From: Mesorhizobium sp. L-8-3
GTDB lineage: Bacteria; Pseudomonadota; Alphaproteobacteria; Rhizobiales; Rhizobiaceae
Direction: 5' to 3'
DNA: 64,000 nt
NCBI RefSeq assembly: GCF_016756615.1
Contig: NZ_AP023262.1
Location: 3,659,501 to 3,723,500 of the forward strand
Under the pieces are notes generated by a model that was not told the DNA's origin, did not search any database, and saw nothing but the letters and a program-made list of their open reading frames with translations. This document shows positions 47,077 through 56,309 of the stretch, one piece after another; positions within the stretch are counted from its first letter, which is position 1, and each line of letters begins with the position of its first letter. The translations under genes were made by a program, and so were the position numbers.

Positions 47077-47949
47077 ATGTTCAGAAGACTGACACGGCTG
47101 GGATTGGCCGCGGCGATCGCCGCCGGTTTCGCGACGGCGGCATTTGCCCAGGACAACGCCAAGACGACCAAGCTGGGATGGGCCGCCTGGTCCGACGCGG
47201 AGTTCGTCACCAAGCTCGCCGCCAAGCTGATCGAGGACAACCTCGGCGCCAAGGTGGAACTGGTGCAGACCGACGTCGCTCCGCTCTATCAGGGTATCAG
47301 CCGTGGCGATCTCGACGCGATGATGATGGCCTGGCTGCCGCAGACCCATGCCGACTACTTCAAGCGCGTGGAGGACAAGGTCGAGACGCTGGGTTCGGTC
47401 TATGAGGGAGCGAAGCTCGGTTGGGTCGTGCCGGCCTACATTCCGCAGGACGCCGTCAACTCTATCGAGGATCTGAAGAAGGACGACGTCAAGGAAAAGC
47501 TCGGCGCGACGGTTCAGGGCATCGATCCCGGCGCCGGCCTTACCCGCCTCTCGGAAGCGGCCATCAAGGATTACGGCCTCGACTACAAGCTTCAGATCTC
47601 CAGCGAAGCCGGGATGCTGACGACGGTCGACCGGGACATGCGTTCGGAAAAATGGTTCGTCGCAACTGCCTGGAGCCCGCACTGGATGTTCGGGAAGTAC
47701 AAGCTTCGCTACATCGAGGACCCGAAAGGCGCGCTGGGCGCGGCAGAGCATGTGGACGTTCTCGCGCGCAAGGGCTTCAAGGAAGACAATCCTGAAGCTG
47801 CCGCCTTTCTCTCGCGCATGAAACTGCCTCTCGACGAGCTCGAAGCCGCGATGTTCGACGCGCAGGAGACCTCCTATGAAAAGGCCGTCGACAAGTACAT
47901 CGCAGATCACCCCGACCGGGTGAAGGCCTGGCTGGCGGGCTCGGAGTAA
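47077..47949 (+). CDS. proX: Glycine betaine ABC transporter substrate-binding protein
   Basis: A 290-residue periplasmic binding protein (OpuAC type). The Sec signal RLTRLGLAAAIAAGFATAA is cleaved at FA-QDN. The aromatic ligand cage of this family lies in LGWAAWSDAEF and TAWSPHWMFGKYKLRY (Trp and Tyr). AAGAAGGAG precedes the ATG. Ligand is probably glycine betaine, choline or a related quaternary amine. Confidence 0.92.
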   Translation: MFRRLTRLGLAAAIAAGFATAAFAQDNAKTTKLGWAAWSDAEFVTKLAAKLIEDNLGAKVELVQTDVAPLYQGISRGDLDAMMMAWLPQTHADYFKRVEDKVETLGSVYEGAKLGWVVPAYIPQDAVNSIEDLKKDDVKEKLGATVQGIDPGAGLTRLSEAAIKDYGLDYKLQISSEAGMLTTVDRDMRSEKWFVATAWSPHWMFGKYKLRYIEDPKGALGAAEHVDVLARKGFKEDNPEAAAFLSRMKLPLDELEAAMFDAQETSYEKAVDKYIADHPDRVKAWLAGSE

Positions 47950-48165
47950 GACGCCAGTCATCTTCGATCGGCAGTGGGCCAAGGCAGAAGCCATGCGGCC
48001 GGCAACGAATTCTCGTCGGCCCTGGGTCGGCTCCCGATCGCAAGGATCAAGGGGTAGCTGTGCAGAGCCCTAACGCAAAAGGTGGGCTTGCGTTCGCGGC
48101 CAGATGCTCCATACTCCCCTCATTCGCTCCCCGCCGACTGCGGATGTACCAGCGGCGGGAAGTAG

Positions 48166-48192
48166 AAAGGCCGGGACTAGTCCCGGCCTTTT
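48166..48192. terminator. Perfect 26-base palindromic terminator after proX
   Basis: AAAGGCCGGGACT joined directly to AGTCCCGGCCTTT, a perfect inverted repeat, flanked by T on the right and A on the left, so it can act in both directions. It lies 217 bases after proX and 150 bases before the opposing ychF end. The remaining bases of the 47950-48343 gap show no gene. Confidence 0.75.
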
Positions 48193-48343
48193 CACGTAGC
48201 GGGAGCCATAGGCGCTCATGGCTTCGATTGGCGGCCAGGCGGTCACCCTGAATTTAGGGAGATCCCTTTCCGAGTAGCTGCTCGCGGTCGTTTCGCGTCA
48301 TCCTGCCTGTATGGGCTGCCGCCTGTTTCTCGGTAGGCCGAAA

Positions 48344-49447
48344 TCAGGTGTTGAACTTGAACAACATCACGTCGCCGTCCTGGACGACATATTCCTTGCC
48401 TTCGTCGCGGGCCTTGCCGGCCTCCTTGGCGGCCACTTCGCCGCCGAGCGTCACGAAATCGTTGTAGGCGATCGTCTGGGCGCGGATGAAGCCGCGCTCG
48501 AAATCGGTGTGGATCACGCCCGCCGCCTGCGGCGCCTTGGTGCCCCTGGAGATGGTCCAGGCGCGGGTCTCCTTCGGGCCGGCGGTGAAATAGGTGATGA
48601 GGTCGAGCAGTTCGTATCCTGCCCGGATCAGCCGGTCGAGGCCGGGCTCCTCGAGGCCAAGCGCGGCCAGGAACTCGTGCTCCTCGTCATCTGGAAGCTG
48701 CGCGACCTCGGCTTCGATCGCGGCCGAAATCACGACGGTACGGGCGCCCTGCGCCGCCGCCATCGCCTCGACGGCTTTGGCGCGCGCGTTGCCGCTGGCC
48801 GCTTCCGCCTCGGCGACGTTGCAGACATAGAGCACGGGTTTGGAAGTCAGCAGGTTGAGGCCCTGCAGGATCTTCAGATCCTCCGCGGCGATATCAGCCA
48901 GCATGAGACGCACCGGCTTGCCGGCCTGCAGCAGTTCCAGCGCCTTTTCCATGACCGGCAGGATGGTCGTCGCTTCCTTGTCCTTGCCTGTCGCGCGCTT
49001 CCTGATCTGCACGATGCGTCGTTCCAGGCTTTCCAGATCCGACAGCATCAGCTCGGTTTCGACGGTCTCGGCATCCGCGACCGGATCTATGCGGCCTTCG
49101 ACATGGGTGATGTCGTCATCCTCGAAGCAGCGCAGCACGTGCACGATCGCGTCGACCTCGCGGATGTTGGCGAGGAACTGGTTGCCCAGCCCTTCGCCCT
49201 TCGAGGCGCCGCGCACAAGGCCGGCGATGTCGACGAAGGAGATGCGGGTGGGGATGATCTCCTTCGACTTGGCCGCGCCGGCTATCTTGTCGAGGCGCGG
49301 GTCGGGAACCGCCACCTCGCCGGTGTTCGGCTCGATCGTGCAGAAGGGATAGTTGGCCGCCTGTGCCGCAGCCGTCCTGGTCAGCGCATTGAAGAGCGTC
49401 GACTTGCCGACATTGGGCAGGCCGACGATGCCGCATTTGAAACCCAT
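48344..49447 (-). CDS. ychF: Redox-regulated ATPase YchF
   Basis: An Obg-family ATPase, 367 residues. G1 is GLPNVGKST; the family shows NxxE-type specificity (NVAE at YVCNVAEAEAAS) instead of NKxD, giving ATP rather than GTP binding. The TGS domain closes the protein (IHTDFERGFIRAQTI, GKEYVVQDGDVMLFKFN). It binds ribosomes and is linked to oxidative stress. The start at 49447 is the canonical MGFKCGIVG. Confidence 0.96.
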   Translation of the reverse strand: MGFKCGIVGLPNVGKSTLFNALTRTAAAQAANYPFCTIEPNTGEVAVPDPRLDKIAGAAKSKEIIPTRISFVDIAGLVRGASKGEGLGNQFLANIREVDAIVHVLRCFEDDDITHVEGRIDPVADAETVETELMLSDLESLERRIVQIRKRATGKDKEATTILPVMEKALELLQAGKPVRLMLADIAAEDLKILQGLNLLTSKPVLYVCNVAEAEAASGNARAKAVEAMAAAQGARTVVISAAIEAEVAQLPDDEEHEFLAALGLEEPGLDRLIRAGYELLDLITYFTAGPKETRAWTISRGTKAPQAAGVIHTDFERGFIRAQTIAYNDFVTLGGEVAAKEAGKARDEGKEYVVQDGDVMLFKFNT

Positions 49448-49558
49448 TTTGTCCAGTCCTATGGGGAGGTCGAAATCTTGCACGGGCTATGGGCGATAGC
49501 CACGATCGCCGTCAACCCCTGTTGGCGCGCCGCGCGCCCGCAGAATGACGGAAGTCCT

Positions 49559-50266
49559 TCAATCCTTGCCCAGAAGCTTCTTCAGCATCGCGGCCATCGG
49601 GCCCGTTTCAGGCACTTTGGCGGTGGGCTGCTGCGGCCGCGCCTGCCGGATATGGCTCTGCGCCTTGGGAGCAGGCTTGGCCGGGCCGTTGCTGCCCGCA
49701 CCCTGGACGGCAAGGCTCGCCTTGTTCATGAAGCCGTTGTCGTCACCCTCGGCCAGCAGCACTGCGTTGTCGGCCAATGCGTCGAGCAGAGGCTCCAGCC
49801 ATTGCCTGTCGGACTTGGCGAAATCCCCCAGCACATGGCCATGCACCATCTCCTTGACGCCGGGATGACCGATGCCGATGCGCACCCGGCGATAGTCCTT
49901 GCCGACGTGGGCGTCGATCGAGCGGATGCCGTTGTGGCCCCCGGCACCGCCGCCCGTCTTGATCCTGATCTTGCCGGCGACGAGGTCGAGCTCGTCGTAG
50001 AGCACGGTGAGGGCTGCTGGCTCCAGCTTGTAGAAGCGCATCGCCTCGCCGACCGACTGGCCGGAAAGATTCATGAAGGTCTGGGGTTTCAGCAGGATGA
50101 CCTTCTCGCCGCCGAGCTTGCCTTCGGCGACCTCGCCCTGGAACTTCTTCGACCAGGCAGAGAAACCATGGCGGCGGGCGATAGCGTCCGCCGCCATGAA
50201 ACCGACATTGTGCCGGTTGTTGACGTATTTCGCGCCGGGATTGCCGAGACCAGCAAAGAGAAGCAC
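49559..50266 (-). CDS. pth: Peptidyl-tRNA hydrolase
   Basis: Frees tRNA from stalled peptides. 235 residues. Catalytic region [19 protein letters not shown] (Asn and His), [26 protein letters not shown] (Asp) and [12 protein letters not shown] (Asn). A proline/lysine-rich extension of about 45 residues follows the core, as in other Rhizobiales. It follows rplY with 23 bases between them, so they are co-transcribed. Confidence 0.95.
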   Translation of the reverse strand: MLLFAGLGNPGAKYVNNRHNVGFMAADAIARRHGFSAWSKKFQGEVAEGKLGGEKVILLKPQTFMNLSGQSVGEAMRFYKLEPAALTVLYDELDLVAGKIRIKTGGGAGGHNGIRSIDAHVGKDYRRVRIGIGHPGVKEMVHGHVLGDFAKSDRQWLEPLLDALADNAVLLAEGDDNGFMNKASLAVQGAGSNGPAKPAPKAQSHIRQARPQQPTAKVPETGPMAAMLKKLLGKD

Positions 50267-50289
50267 GGTACCGGCCCTCCGGGGCGAAG

Positions 50290-50916
50290 CTATTCCTGGG
50301 CGCCTTCGGCTTCCGGAGCCTCTTCCGCCGCCTCGGCTTCCGGCTTCATCGCAGCCGAGCCGGCAATGGTGGCGATGGTGAAGTCGCGATCCGTGATCAC
50401 CGGCTTCACGCCGGCCGGCAGCTTGACCGCCGAGATGTGGATCGAATCGCCGATATCAGCGCCGGTGAGATCGATGGTGATGAATTCCGGGATCGCATTG
50501 GCCGGGCAATGGAACTCGACTTCGTGGCGCACGACGTTCAGCACGCCGCCGCGCTTGAGGCCGGGCGACTTGTCCTCGTTGACGAAGTGGACGGGCACCT
50601 CGACATTGACTGCCGTGTTCTTGCCGACGCGCAGGAAGTCGACATGCATCGGGAAGTCGCGGACCGGATCCAGCTGATAGTCCTTCGGCAGGACCTGAAT
50701 CTTCTTGCCGTCGACGTCGATCGTCGTGACGGTGGTCATGAAGCCGCCGCCGTGGATCTTGTAGAAGATGTCCTTGTAGCTGAGGGCGATCGCCAGGGGA
50801 GGCTGCTTGTCGCCATAGATGACTGCAGGCACTTTACCGTTGCGGCGAACTTCCCGAGCGGACCCCTTACCGACCCGTTCGCGCGCTTCGGCCTTGAGCT
50901 CGTAGGTTTCGCTCAT
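50290..50916 (-). CDS. rplY: 50S ribosomal protein L25/general stress protein Ctc
   Basis: A 208-residue protein of the longer Ctc type, binds 5S r[22 protein letters not shown] is the 5S-binding head. The C-terminal beta domain with [20 protein letters not shown] is the CTC extension, and it ends in an acidic [16 protein letters not shown] tail. The start at 50916 has AAAGGAAATGCC upstream. First gene of rplY-pth. Confidence 0.95.
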   Translation of the reverse strand: MSETYELKAEARERVGKGSAREVRRNGKVPAVIYGDKQPPLAIALSYKDIFYKIHGGGFMTTVTTIDVDGKKIQVLPKDYQLDPVRDFPMHVDFLRVGKNTAVNVEVPVHFVNEDKSPGLKRGGVLNVVRHEVEFHCPANAIPEFITIDLTGADIGDSIHISAVKLPAGVKPVITDRDFTIATIAGSAAMKPEAEAAEEAPEAEGAQE

Positions 50917-50979
50917 GGCATTTCCTTTCGCGTTGTCTGGAGCGTTTGCGGCAGGCGAGAGCCTCGACCGTAAACGTCG

Positions 50980-51003
50980 AAAGCCGCCGGATGAGGCGGC
51001 TTT
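50980..51003 (-). promoter_or_regulatory. Hairpin in the rplY leader
   Basis: AAAGCCGCC at 50980-50988 and GGCGGCTTT at 50995-51003 form a nine-pair stem with a six-base loop, 64 bases before the rplY start. On the minus strand it ends in TTT. It may be a weak terminator or a leader structure for autoregulation; neither is proven. Confidence 0.4.
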
Positions 51004-51107
51004 CCGCCGCGTTGCCTCCAAGGGTGTCTACGCGGGTGGCGGCTCTATAGCGGAAGAGGGTGGGGAGCGCAAGTTCGGCGCTACCAGCGCTTTCCGCGGC
51101 TTCAGCC

Positions 51108-51140
51108 AAAAAAGATCCCGCCGCGAGACCTTGCGGCGGG
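51108..51140 (-). terminator. Rho-independent terminator after DUF1127 gene
   Basis: On the minus strand: CCCGCCGC, loop AAGGTCTC, GCGGCGGG, then ATC and six T. A perfect eight-pair stem. It lies 45 bases after the DUF1127 stop and separates it from rplY. Confidence 0.82.
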
Positions 51141-51184
51141 GGAGTGAGGAGGCTTGGCGAAGACTTCCAGGTCTCCGCGATCCG

Positions 51185-51340
51185 TCAAAGCAGCCAGGGC
51201 TCGCGCTGCCGTTCCCATTCCGACCAGAAAACGCGGCCCGGCCCGAGGACTTGTTCCGGACTTAGGCCCATGTCCTTGAGCAAGCGGTCGTCCCGCTCCC
51301 GGTTCCGCTTGCGTCTGCCCCAGTCGATAGCCCGCATCAT
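51185..51340 (-). CDS. DUF1127 domain-containing small protein
   Basis: A 51-residue protein. MMRAIDWGRRKRNRERDDRL then LLKDMGLSPEQV is the DUF1127 pattern; the Arg-rich helix may bind RNA. Such proteins in alphaproteobacteria influence phosphate, stress and small-RNA responses. AGGGAATC precedes the ATG pair at 51340/51337. It is divergent from the LysR gene, 91 bases away, which may control it. Confidence 0.87.
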   Translation of the reverse strand: MMRAIDWGRRKRNRERDDRLLKDMGLSPEQVLGPGRVFWSEWERQREPWLL

Positions 51341-51431
51341 TGCCGTGATTCCCTGATGTTCATGCGCTGTATCGCGCCGCCTTTGACATTTTTCAAACGA
51401 ATTGGAATGATGTCTGCCATCAGAATTCTTC

Positions 51432-52310
51432 ATGTCGGTCGGTGCGCTCATGACCCAGTTCGACAGCGATCTGCTCAGAACATTCGTGGCCATCGCCGAC
51501 GCCGGCAATTTCACGCGCGCGGCCGACCATCTCGGGCGCACGCAATCGGCGATCTCCATGCAGATGAAGCGGCTGGAGGCGACTGTCGGCGACCCGCTTT
51601 TCGACCGCGGGTCGCGGGGCGTGTCGCTGACCCGCAAGGGCGATCATCTGCTGACCTATGCGCGCCGCGTCGTGGCGTTGCTGGACGAGACCGCGGCATC
51701 CCTCAACGCGCCGCCGCTCGACGGTCCGGTCCGCATCGGCATCCCGGAGGAATACGGAAACTCCATCCTGGCGCGTGCGCTCGGCGCTTTTGCCAAGCGC
51801 CATCCCCAGGTGGAGATCACGGTGCGCTACGCGCCCTCGTCGGTTCAGATGGCCGCGGTCGCGGACGGCGAACTCGATCTGGCCGTGGTCTTCGAGTGGC
51901 AGGACTTCTCGGACGGGGAGGTGTTGATGACTGATCCCACTGTCTGGGTCACCTCGGAGTTGCATCAGCTTCATGAGGAAAGGCCTTTGCCGGTGGCGCT
52001 CTACAACAACTCCGGCTGGTGCCGCGACTTTGCCGTCAAGTCGCTGAAGGAGCGCGGCATTGCCTATCGCGTCGCCTACAAGAGTGAGACAAATGGCGGA
52101 TTGAAGCTCGCCGTCACCGCGGGTTTCGCCGTCGCTCCGATCTCACGCAGCAACATCCCGCCCGGCTGCCGCGAACTGACGGCAGCGGACGGTTTCGGCG
52201 CCATCGATTCCTCCAATGTCGTGCTCCACCGGAACCGGGCTTCCAGAAGCGCGGCCGTCGACGGTATGGCCGACGCGATCCGCGAAGCGTTCACGACGCG
52301 CCCCCTTTGA
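51432..52310 (+). CDS. LysR family transcriptional regulator
   Basis: A 292-residue LysR regulator. The HTH is LRTFVAIADAGNFTRAADHL with LGRTQSAISMQMKRLE; the substrate domain begins GPVRIGIPEEYGNSIL. The N-terminal Met at 51432 or 51450 (MTQFDSDLL) may start it; no strong ribosome site decides. It is divergent from DUF1127, a pairing that I know from other Rhizobiales, and probably autorepresses and controls that gene. The co-inducer is unknown. Confidence 0.9.
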   Translation: MSVGALMTQFDSDLLRTFVAIADAGNFTRAADHLGRTQSAISMQMKRLEATVGDPLFDRGSRGVSLTRKGDHLLTYARRVVALLDETAASLNAPPLDGPVRIGIPEEYGNSILARALGAFAKRHPQVEITVRYAPSSVQMAAVADGELDLAVVFEWQDFSDGEVLMTDPTVWVTSELHQLHEERPLPVALYNNSGWCRDFAVKSLKERGIAYRVAYKSETNGGLKLAVTAGFAVAPISRSNIPPGCRELTAADGFGAIDSSNVVLHRNRASRSAAVDGMADAIREAFTTRPL

Positions 52311-52502
52311 GCCCGTCAAGGCGCCCGGCGCTCGTGTGCGGCTTCGAGATGGCGAAGCTCGAGGGCGAGAGCAAAATCCGGCCCCAAGGTTCCAGTTGAT
52401 GGGATGTCCCCTTTGCAGTAAGGTCATCGCATCGGGGGCATAGGTGGACTCCCCGTCAGGCTGTGGCCCAAGTTCCGCCTTCGCTATTGTGCGGAGGCTG
52501 CC

Positions 52503-53321
52503 ATGCCGCAGAGGATTTCACCCCAACAACTCATTGACTTGATCGGGACCGAAGCTTGCCCCGTTGTCGTGGACGTGCGTCGTTCCGACGCTTTCCAGGC
52601 GGCGCCGAAGCGCATCGCCGGAGCTGTCTGGCGAGACCACATGGCGTCGCATGACTGGTTCCGGCAGATGCCGCAGGACAGGTCGCTCGTCGTCTACTGT
52701 ACTCACGGCCACAATGTCAGCGCTCTTGCCGCCGCCCGGCTCGACCAGGCAGGCGCCGCGGTAGCCGTGCTCGACGGCGGCATCGAAGCCTTTGCGGCGG
52801 CGGGCGGCCCGATGGTGCGAAGGAGCGCCACTGGTGTGGACGTGTCTCGGCCGACGGGCAGCGTGTGGGTTACCCGTGAGAGACCCAAGATCGATCGTAT
52901 CGCCTGTCCGTGGCTGATCCGACGCTTCGTCGATCCGTTCGCCACCTTTCTTTTCGTGGCCCCCGAGTGGGTTCGTGACGTGGCGGACGAACTGGGCGCC
53001 ATTCCGTTCGACGTGGAGGGGGTCGACTACTCGCATCGCGGCGAGACATGCAGTTTCGACACGCTCCTCACCGAGTTCGGTCTCGACGATTCCTCGCTTC
53101 TGCATCTCGCGCGCATCGTGCGCGGGGCGGATACGGCGCGTCTCGACCTCGAGCCGCAGGCGGCCGGTCTGCTTGCCCTGTCGCTCGGTCTATCCGCGAT
53201 CGAGCAGAACGACCACGCCCAACTGGAAAAGGGCATGCTGCTCTACGACGCGCTTTACGGCTGGTGTCGATATGCCGTCGAGGAGCGCCACAACTGGCCG
53301 GTGGGAGCGCAAGCGGCATGA
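52503..53321 (+). CDS. ChrB-like chromate resistance protein with N-terminal rhodanese domain
   Basis: A 272-residue fusion. Residues 1-105 are a rhodanese (ISPQQLIDLIGTEACPVVVD, active-site loop CTHGHN with the Cys). Residues 115-272 are the ChrB C-terminal domain (WVTRERPKIDRIACPWLIRR, FDVEGVDYSHRGETCSFDTL). It overlaps chrA by four bases. ChrB-type proteins respond to chromate in other organisms; the rhodanese may handle sulfur or thiols on this route. Confidence 0.85.
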   Translation: MPQRISPQQLIDLIGTEACPVVVDVRRSDAFQAAPKRIAGAVWRDHMASHDWFRQMPQDRSLVVYCTHGHNVSALAAARLDQAGAAVAVLDGGIEAFAAAGGPMVRRSATGVDVSRPTGSVWVTRERPKIDRIACPWLIRRFVDPFATFLFVAPEWVRDVADELGAIPFDVEGVDYSHRGETCSFDTLLTEFGLDDSSLLHLARIVRGADTARLDLEPQAAGLLALSLGLSAIEQNDHAQLEKGMLLYDALYGWCRYAVEERHNWPVGAQAA

Positions 53322-54658
53322 ACGCTCCCGTTCTTTCGCAGCCCCAGGTCCCGTTCGGCGAGGTGGTGCGGGTCTTCGCCCGGATCGGCGTCTTGTCTTT
53401 CGGTGGGCCCGCCGGTCAGATCGCGCTCATGCACCGCGTCCTCGTCGACGAGAAACGGTGGCTCGACGAAGCGCGCTTCCTGCATGCGCTCAACTATTGC
53501 ATGCTGCTGCCGGGCCCCGAGGCCATGCAACTCGCCACCTATTCGGGCTGGCTGCTGCACGGCGTGCGCGGCGGCCTGGCCGCGGGGCTGCTCTTCGTGC
53601 TGCCGGGCGCCCTGGTCATCACCGCGATGTCGGCCGGGTATCTCCTGGTCGGACATGTCTCGATCGTGCAGGGTTTCCTGTTCGGGCTGAAGGCCGCGGT
53701 GCTGGCCGTCGTGCTGGAGGCCCTGATCCGGGTTTCGAAGCGGGCTTTGCGGAACAGGTCGATGCTGGCGCTCGCCTTCACCGCCTTCGTCGCTATCGCC
53801 TTCCTGAAGCTGCCGTTTCCGTTGATCATCTTCGCGGCCGCCTTGTGCGGTGCCCTCCTGCCATCGGCCACCGGGGCGCAGGTGAGCGATGACGCGGAGG
53901 AGAGCCGCCGGTTGATCGCCGAAGCGCCCGAATGGACCCGGCCGGGCACGCGCCGCCTGATAGCGACCTCGGCCGTCTGGCTGGGGCTCTGGCTGATACC
54001 GCTTGCCGCGCTCTGGATCCTGCAGGGACCAGGAGGTGTGTTTGCCGCCGAAGCGCTGTTCTTCACCAAGATGGCCACGGTCACATTCGGAGGCGCCTAT
54101 GCCGTCCTCGCTTACGTGGCGCAGCAGGCGGTCGACGTCTATCACTGGCTCCAGCCCGACGAGATGCTTACCGGGCTCGGTCTCGCGGAGACCACCCCTG
54201 GCCCGCTTATCCTCGTGCTGGTCTTCGTCGGCTTCCTTGGCGGGGCGCGTCTTTCCGGTTTCGAGCCGCTTGTCGGCGGGCTGGCCGGCGCGGCGGTGAC
54301 CTTGTGGTTCACTTTCGTGCCCTGTTTCCTCTGGATCTTCGTCGGCGCGCCCTATGTCGAGACGGTCCGCAACGTCCGCTGGCTTGCCGGCGCGCTCGCC
54401 GCCGTCACCGCCGCGGTGGTCGGCGTCATCGCCAACCTGGCGCTGTGGTTCGCGCTGCACGTCCTGTTCGGCAGCGTCGGCACGATCTCGGCCGGGCCAT
54501 TCAGTTTTCCCATGCCCGATCCGGCGGCGTTCGACGCGGCAAGCGCCGGCATCGCGCTCGCTGCCGGCATCGCACTGATCCGCTTCCACGCCAACATGAT
54601 CAGCGTTCTGGCGGCGGCGGCCGCCGGCGGAATGATCTGGATGCTGGCCGCCGGCTGA
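53318..54658 (+). CDS. chrA: Chromate transporter ChrA (long, two-domain form)
   Basis: A 446-residue CHR-superfamily pump with about twelve hydrophobic segments in two homologous halves. FARIGVLSFGGPAGQIALMH and LNYCMLLPGPEAMQLATYSG are the first CHR motif; the second half has TFGGAYAVLAYVAQQAVDVY and LGLAETTPGPLILVLVFVGF. It exports chromate or imports it in exchange for sulfate-like ions; here probably efflux with the ChrB-like partner. The start overlaps that gene's stop (ATGA). Confidence 0.92.
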   Translation: MNAPVLSQPQVPFGEVVRVFARIGVLSFGGPAGQIALMHRVLVDEKRWLDEARFLHALNYCMLLPGPEAMQLATYSGWLLHGVRGGLAAGLLFVLPGALVITAMSAGYLLVGHVSIVQGFLFGLKAAVLAVVLEALIRVSKRALRNRSMLALAFTAFVAIAFLKLPFPLIIFAAALCGALLPSATGAQVSDDAEESRRLIAEAPEWTRPGTRRLIATSAVWLGLWLIPLAALWILQGPGGVFAAEALFFTKMATVTFGGAYAVLAYVAQQAVDVYHWLQPDEMLTGLGLAETTPGPLILVLVFVGFLGGARLSGFEPLVGGLAGAAVTLWFTFVPCFLWIFVGAPYVETVRNVRWLAGALAAVTAAVVGVIANLALWFALHVLFGSVGTISAGPFSFPMPDPAAFDAASAGIALAAGIALIRFHANMISVLAAAAAGGMIWMLAAG

Positions 54659-55264
54659 GAGCCAGGATTGTTGCAGGCCTTGTGGATATCGATGTCGGCA
54701 TCTCCGGGCGATTTCCAAGGGGCCTGCGACCGTGCGGCCCACGCCCATCGGCGGGAAAGCCAAGGGGCCCCGGATGGCGCAGCGAGGCGCGATAGTCAGA
54801 TCGGCAAACTCGGCGCCCCGTCGGCAGGCAACGCCGATCAATCCTTGATGACCACCGTTGACACCAGCGCCACCACGGTGAATTTTTGACGCCTGCTTTC
54901 AACGTGATGAACTGCGTCCGCCGGCTCCGGCCGTGCCAGAACGAGGCGAGCCACCTCGTTAGGCGGTCTTCTCCGGTGCTTCGCGAGATGTCGCCAGGCA
55001 GACGAGGCGCCGCCGCAACATTACCCCGTCACGCCGTCTTCGACGACCTGCCGAAATAACAGGCCCGTCCTGTTATTTCCCAGTTTTTTACAGGACCGCC
55101 AGCTGTCCGGGCTCGGTTATCACCGGCCGCAAAACAGGAGCCGGGCATGTACGCGTCATACCGACGGCACTCTGGGGATGCACATATCTTTGCAGAACGA
55201 GGCGTCGCGGCGCGCGGATTCTCCCCCTCCGCGCTCCAACGATCGATCTTGTCGGCTGTCGGTA
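54659..55264. other. 606-base intergenic region with a stable hairpin
   Basis: No gene that I can support. GAAATAACAGG at 55053-55063 and CCTGTTATTTC at 55069-55079 make a perfect 11-pair stem with a five-base loop, followed on the plus strand by CCAGTTTTTT, so it looks like a plus-strand terminator. No plus-strand gene lies close by: chrA ends about 400 bases earlier. A short minus-strand frame ending near 54846 has no known relative. Confidence 0.5.
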
Positions 55265-56200
55265 TCAGTCGAAGAGGCTCGACACCGATTCTTCGGTCGC
55301 CGTGCGCGATATGGCTTCGCCGATGAGGTCGGCGATCGAGATGACGCGGATGTTGTGGGCGTCCACCACCGCCTGGGTCGGCTGGATGGAATCGGTGATG
55401 ACCAGTTCCTGAAGCTTCGAGCCGGTGATGCGCGCGGCCGCGCCGCCGGAAAGCACGCCGTGGGTGATGTAGGCGGTTACGCTGCGGGCACCCTTCTCCA
55501 GAAGAGCGTCCGCTGCGTTGCACAGCGTGCCGCCGGAGTCGACGATGTCGTCCAGAAGCAGGCAGTCCTTGCCCTTGACGTCGCCGATGACGTTCATGAC
55601 CTCGGACTCGCCCGGCCGCTCGCGGCGCTTGTCGACGATTGCGAGCTGTGCGTCGACGCGCTTGGCGAGCGCGCGCGCACGTACCACGCCGCCGACGTCG
55701 GGCGAGACCACCATCACGTTGGACAGTTGCCGGTACTTGGCCTTCACGTCGCGCGCCATGACCGGAACGGAGAACAGATTGTCGGTCGGTATGTCGAAGA
55801 AGCCCTGGATCTGGCCGGCATGCAGGTCCAGCGTCAGCACGCGATTGGCGCCGGCACGGGTGATCATGTTGGCGACGAGCTTGGCGGAGATCGGCGTGCG
55901 GCCCGATGCGCGACGGTCCTGCCGCGCATAGCCGAAATAGGGGATCACCGCCGTGATGCGCCGCGCCGAAGAGCGCATGAAGGCGTCGATCATGATCAGG
56001 AGTTCCATCAGGTGGTCATTGGTCGGGAAGGATGTCGACTGCAGGATGAAGACATCCTCTCCGCGCACATTCTCCTGGATCTCGACGAAGATCTCCTGAT
56101 CGGCGAAGCGGCGTACACTCGCCTTCCCCAACGGAATATTGAGATACCGGGCAACCGCTTCGGCCAGAACCCGGTTGGAATTGCCCGCGAAGAGTTTCAT
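55265..56200 (-). CDS. prs: Ribose-phosphate pyrophosphokinase
   Basis: Makes PRPP from ribose 5-phosphate and ATP. 311 residues. The N-terminus [22 protein letters not shown] flag region [42 protein letters not shown] and the ribose-5-phosphate loop [13 protein letters not shown] are all present. The promoter lies in the 109-base gap to the lipoprotein gene. Confidence 0.96.
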   Translation of the reverse strand: MKLFAGNSNRVLAEAVARYLNIPLGKASVRRFADQEIFVEIQENVRGEDVFILQSTSFPTNDHLMELLIMIDAFMRSSARRITAVIPYFGYARQDRRASGRTPISAKLVANMITRAGANRVLTLDLHAGQIQGFFDIPTDNLFSVPVMARDVKAKYRQLSNVMVVSPDVGGVVRARALAKRVDAQLAIVDKRRERPGESEVMNVIGDVKGKDCLLLDDIVDSGGTLCNAADALLEKGARSVTAYITHGVLSGGAAARITGSKLQELVITDSIQPTQAVVDAHNIRVISIADLIGEAISRTATEESVSSLFD

Positions 56201-56309
56201 GAAGTTTCCCTGGCGATGGGGGCGCCCTTAGATGTGGGGGCTTTTAGCTTTCTTCGCCGCCATTGCAAGCGGAGAGACGATGAATCGTCGTCAAAATCCA
56301 AAGATTCGC

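Noticed and set aside
48311..50677. 788-codon plus-strand frame
   Set aside because: Antisense of ychF, pth and rplY.
52420..52500. GC-rich hairpin (GGGG...CCCC) before the ChrB-like gene as a riboswitch
   Set aside because: It does not match the fluoride or any other riboswitch core that I know; a plain hairpin is the simpler reading.
54600..54902. Possible minus-strand gene after chrA
   Set aside because: Basic, proline-rich text without motif, overlapping chrA; no start signal.
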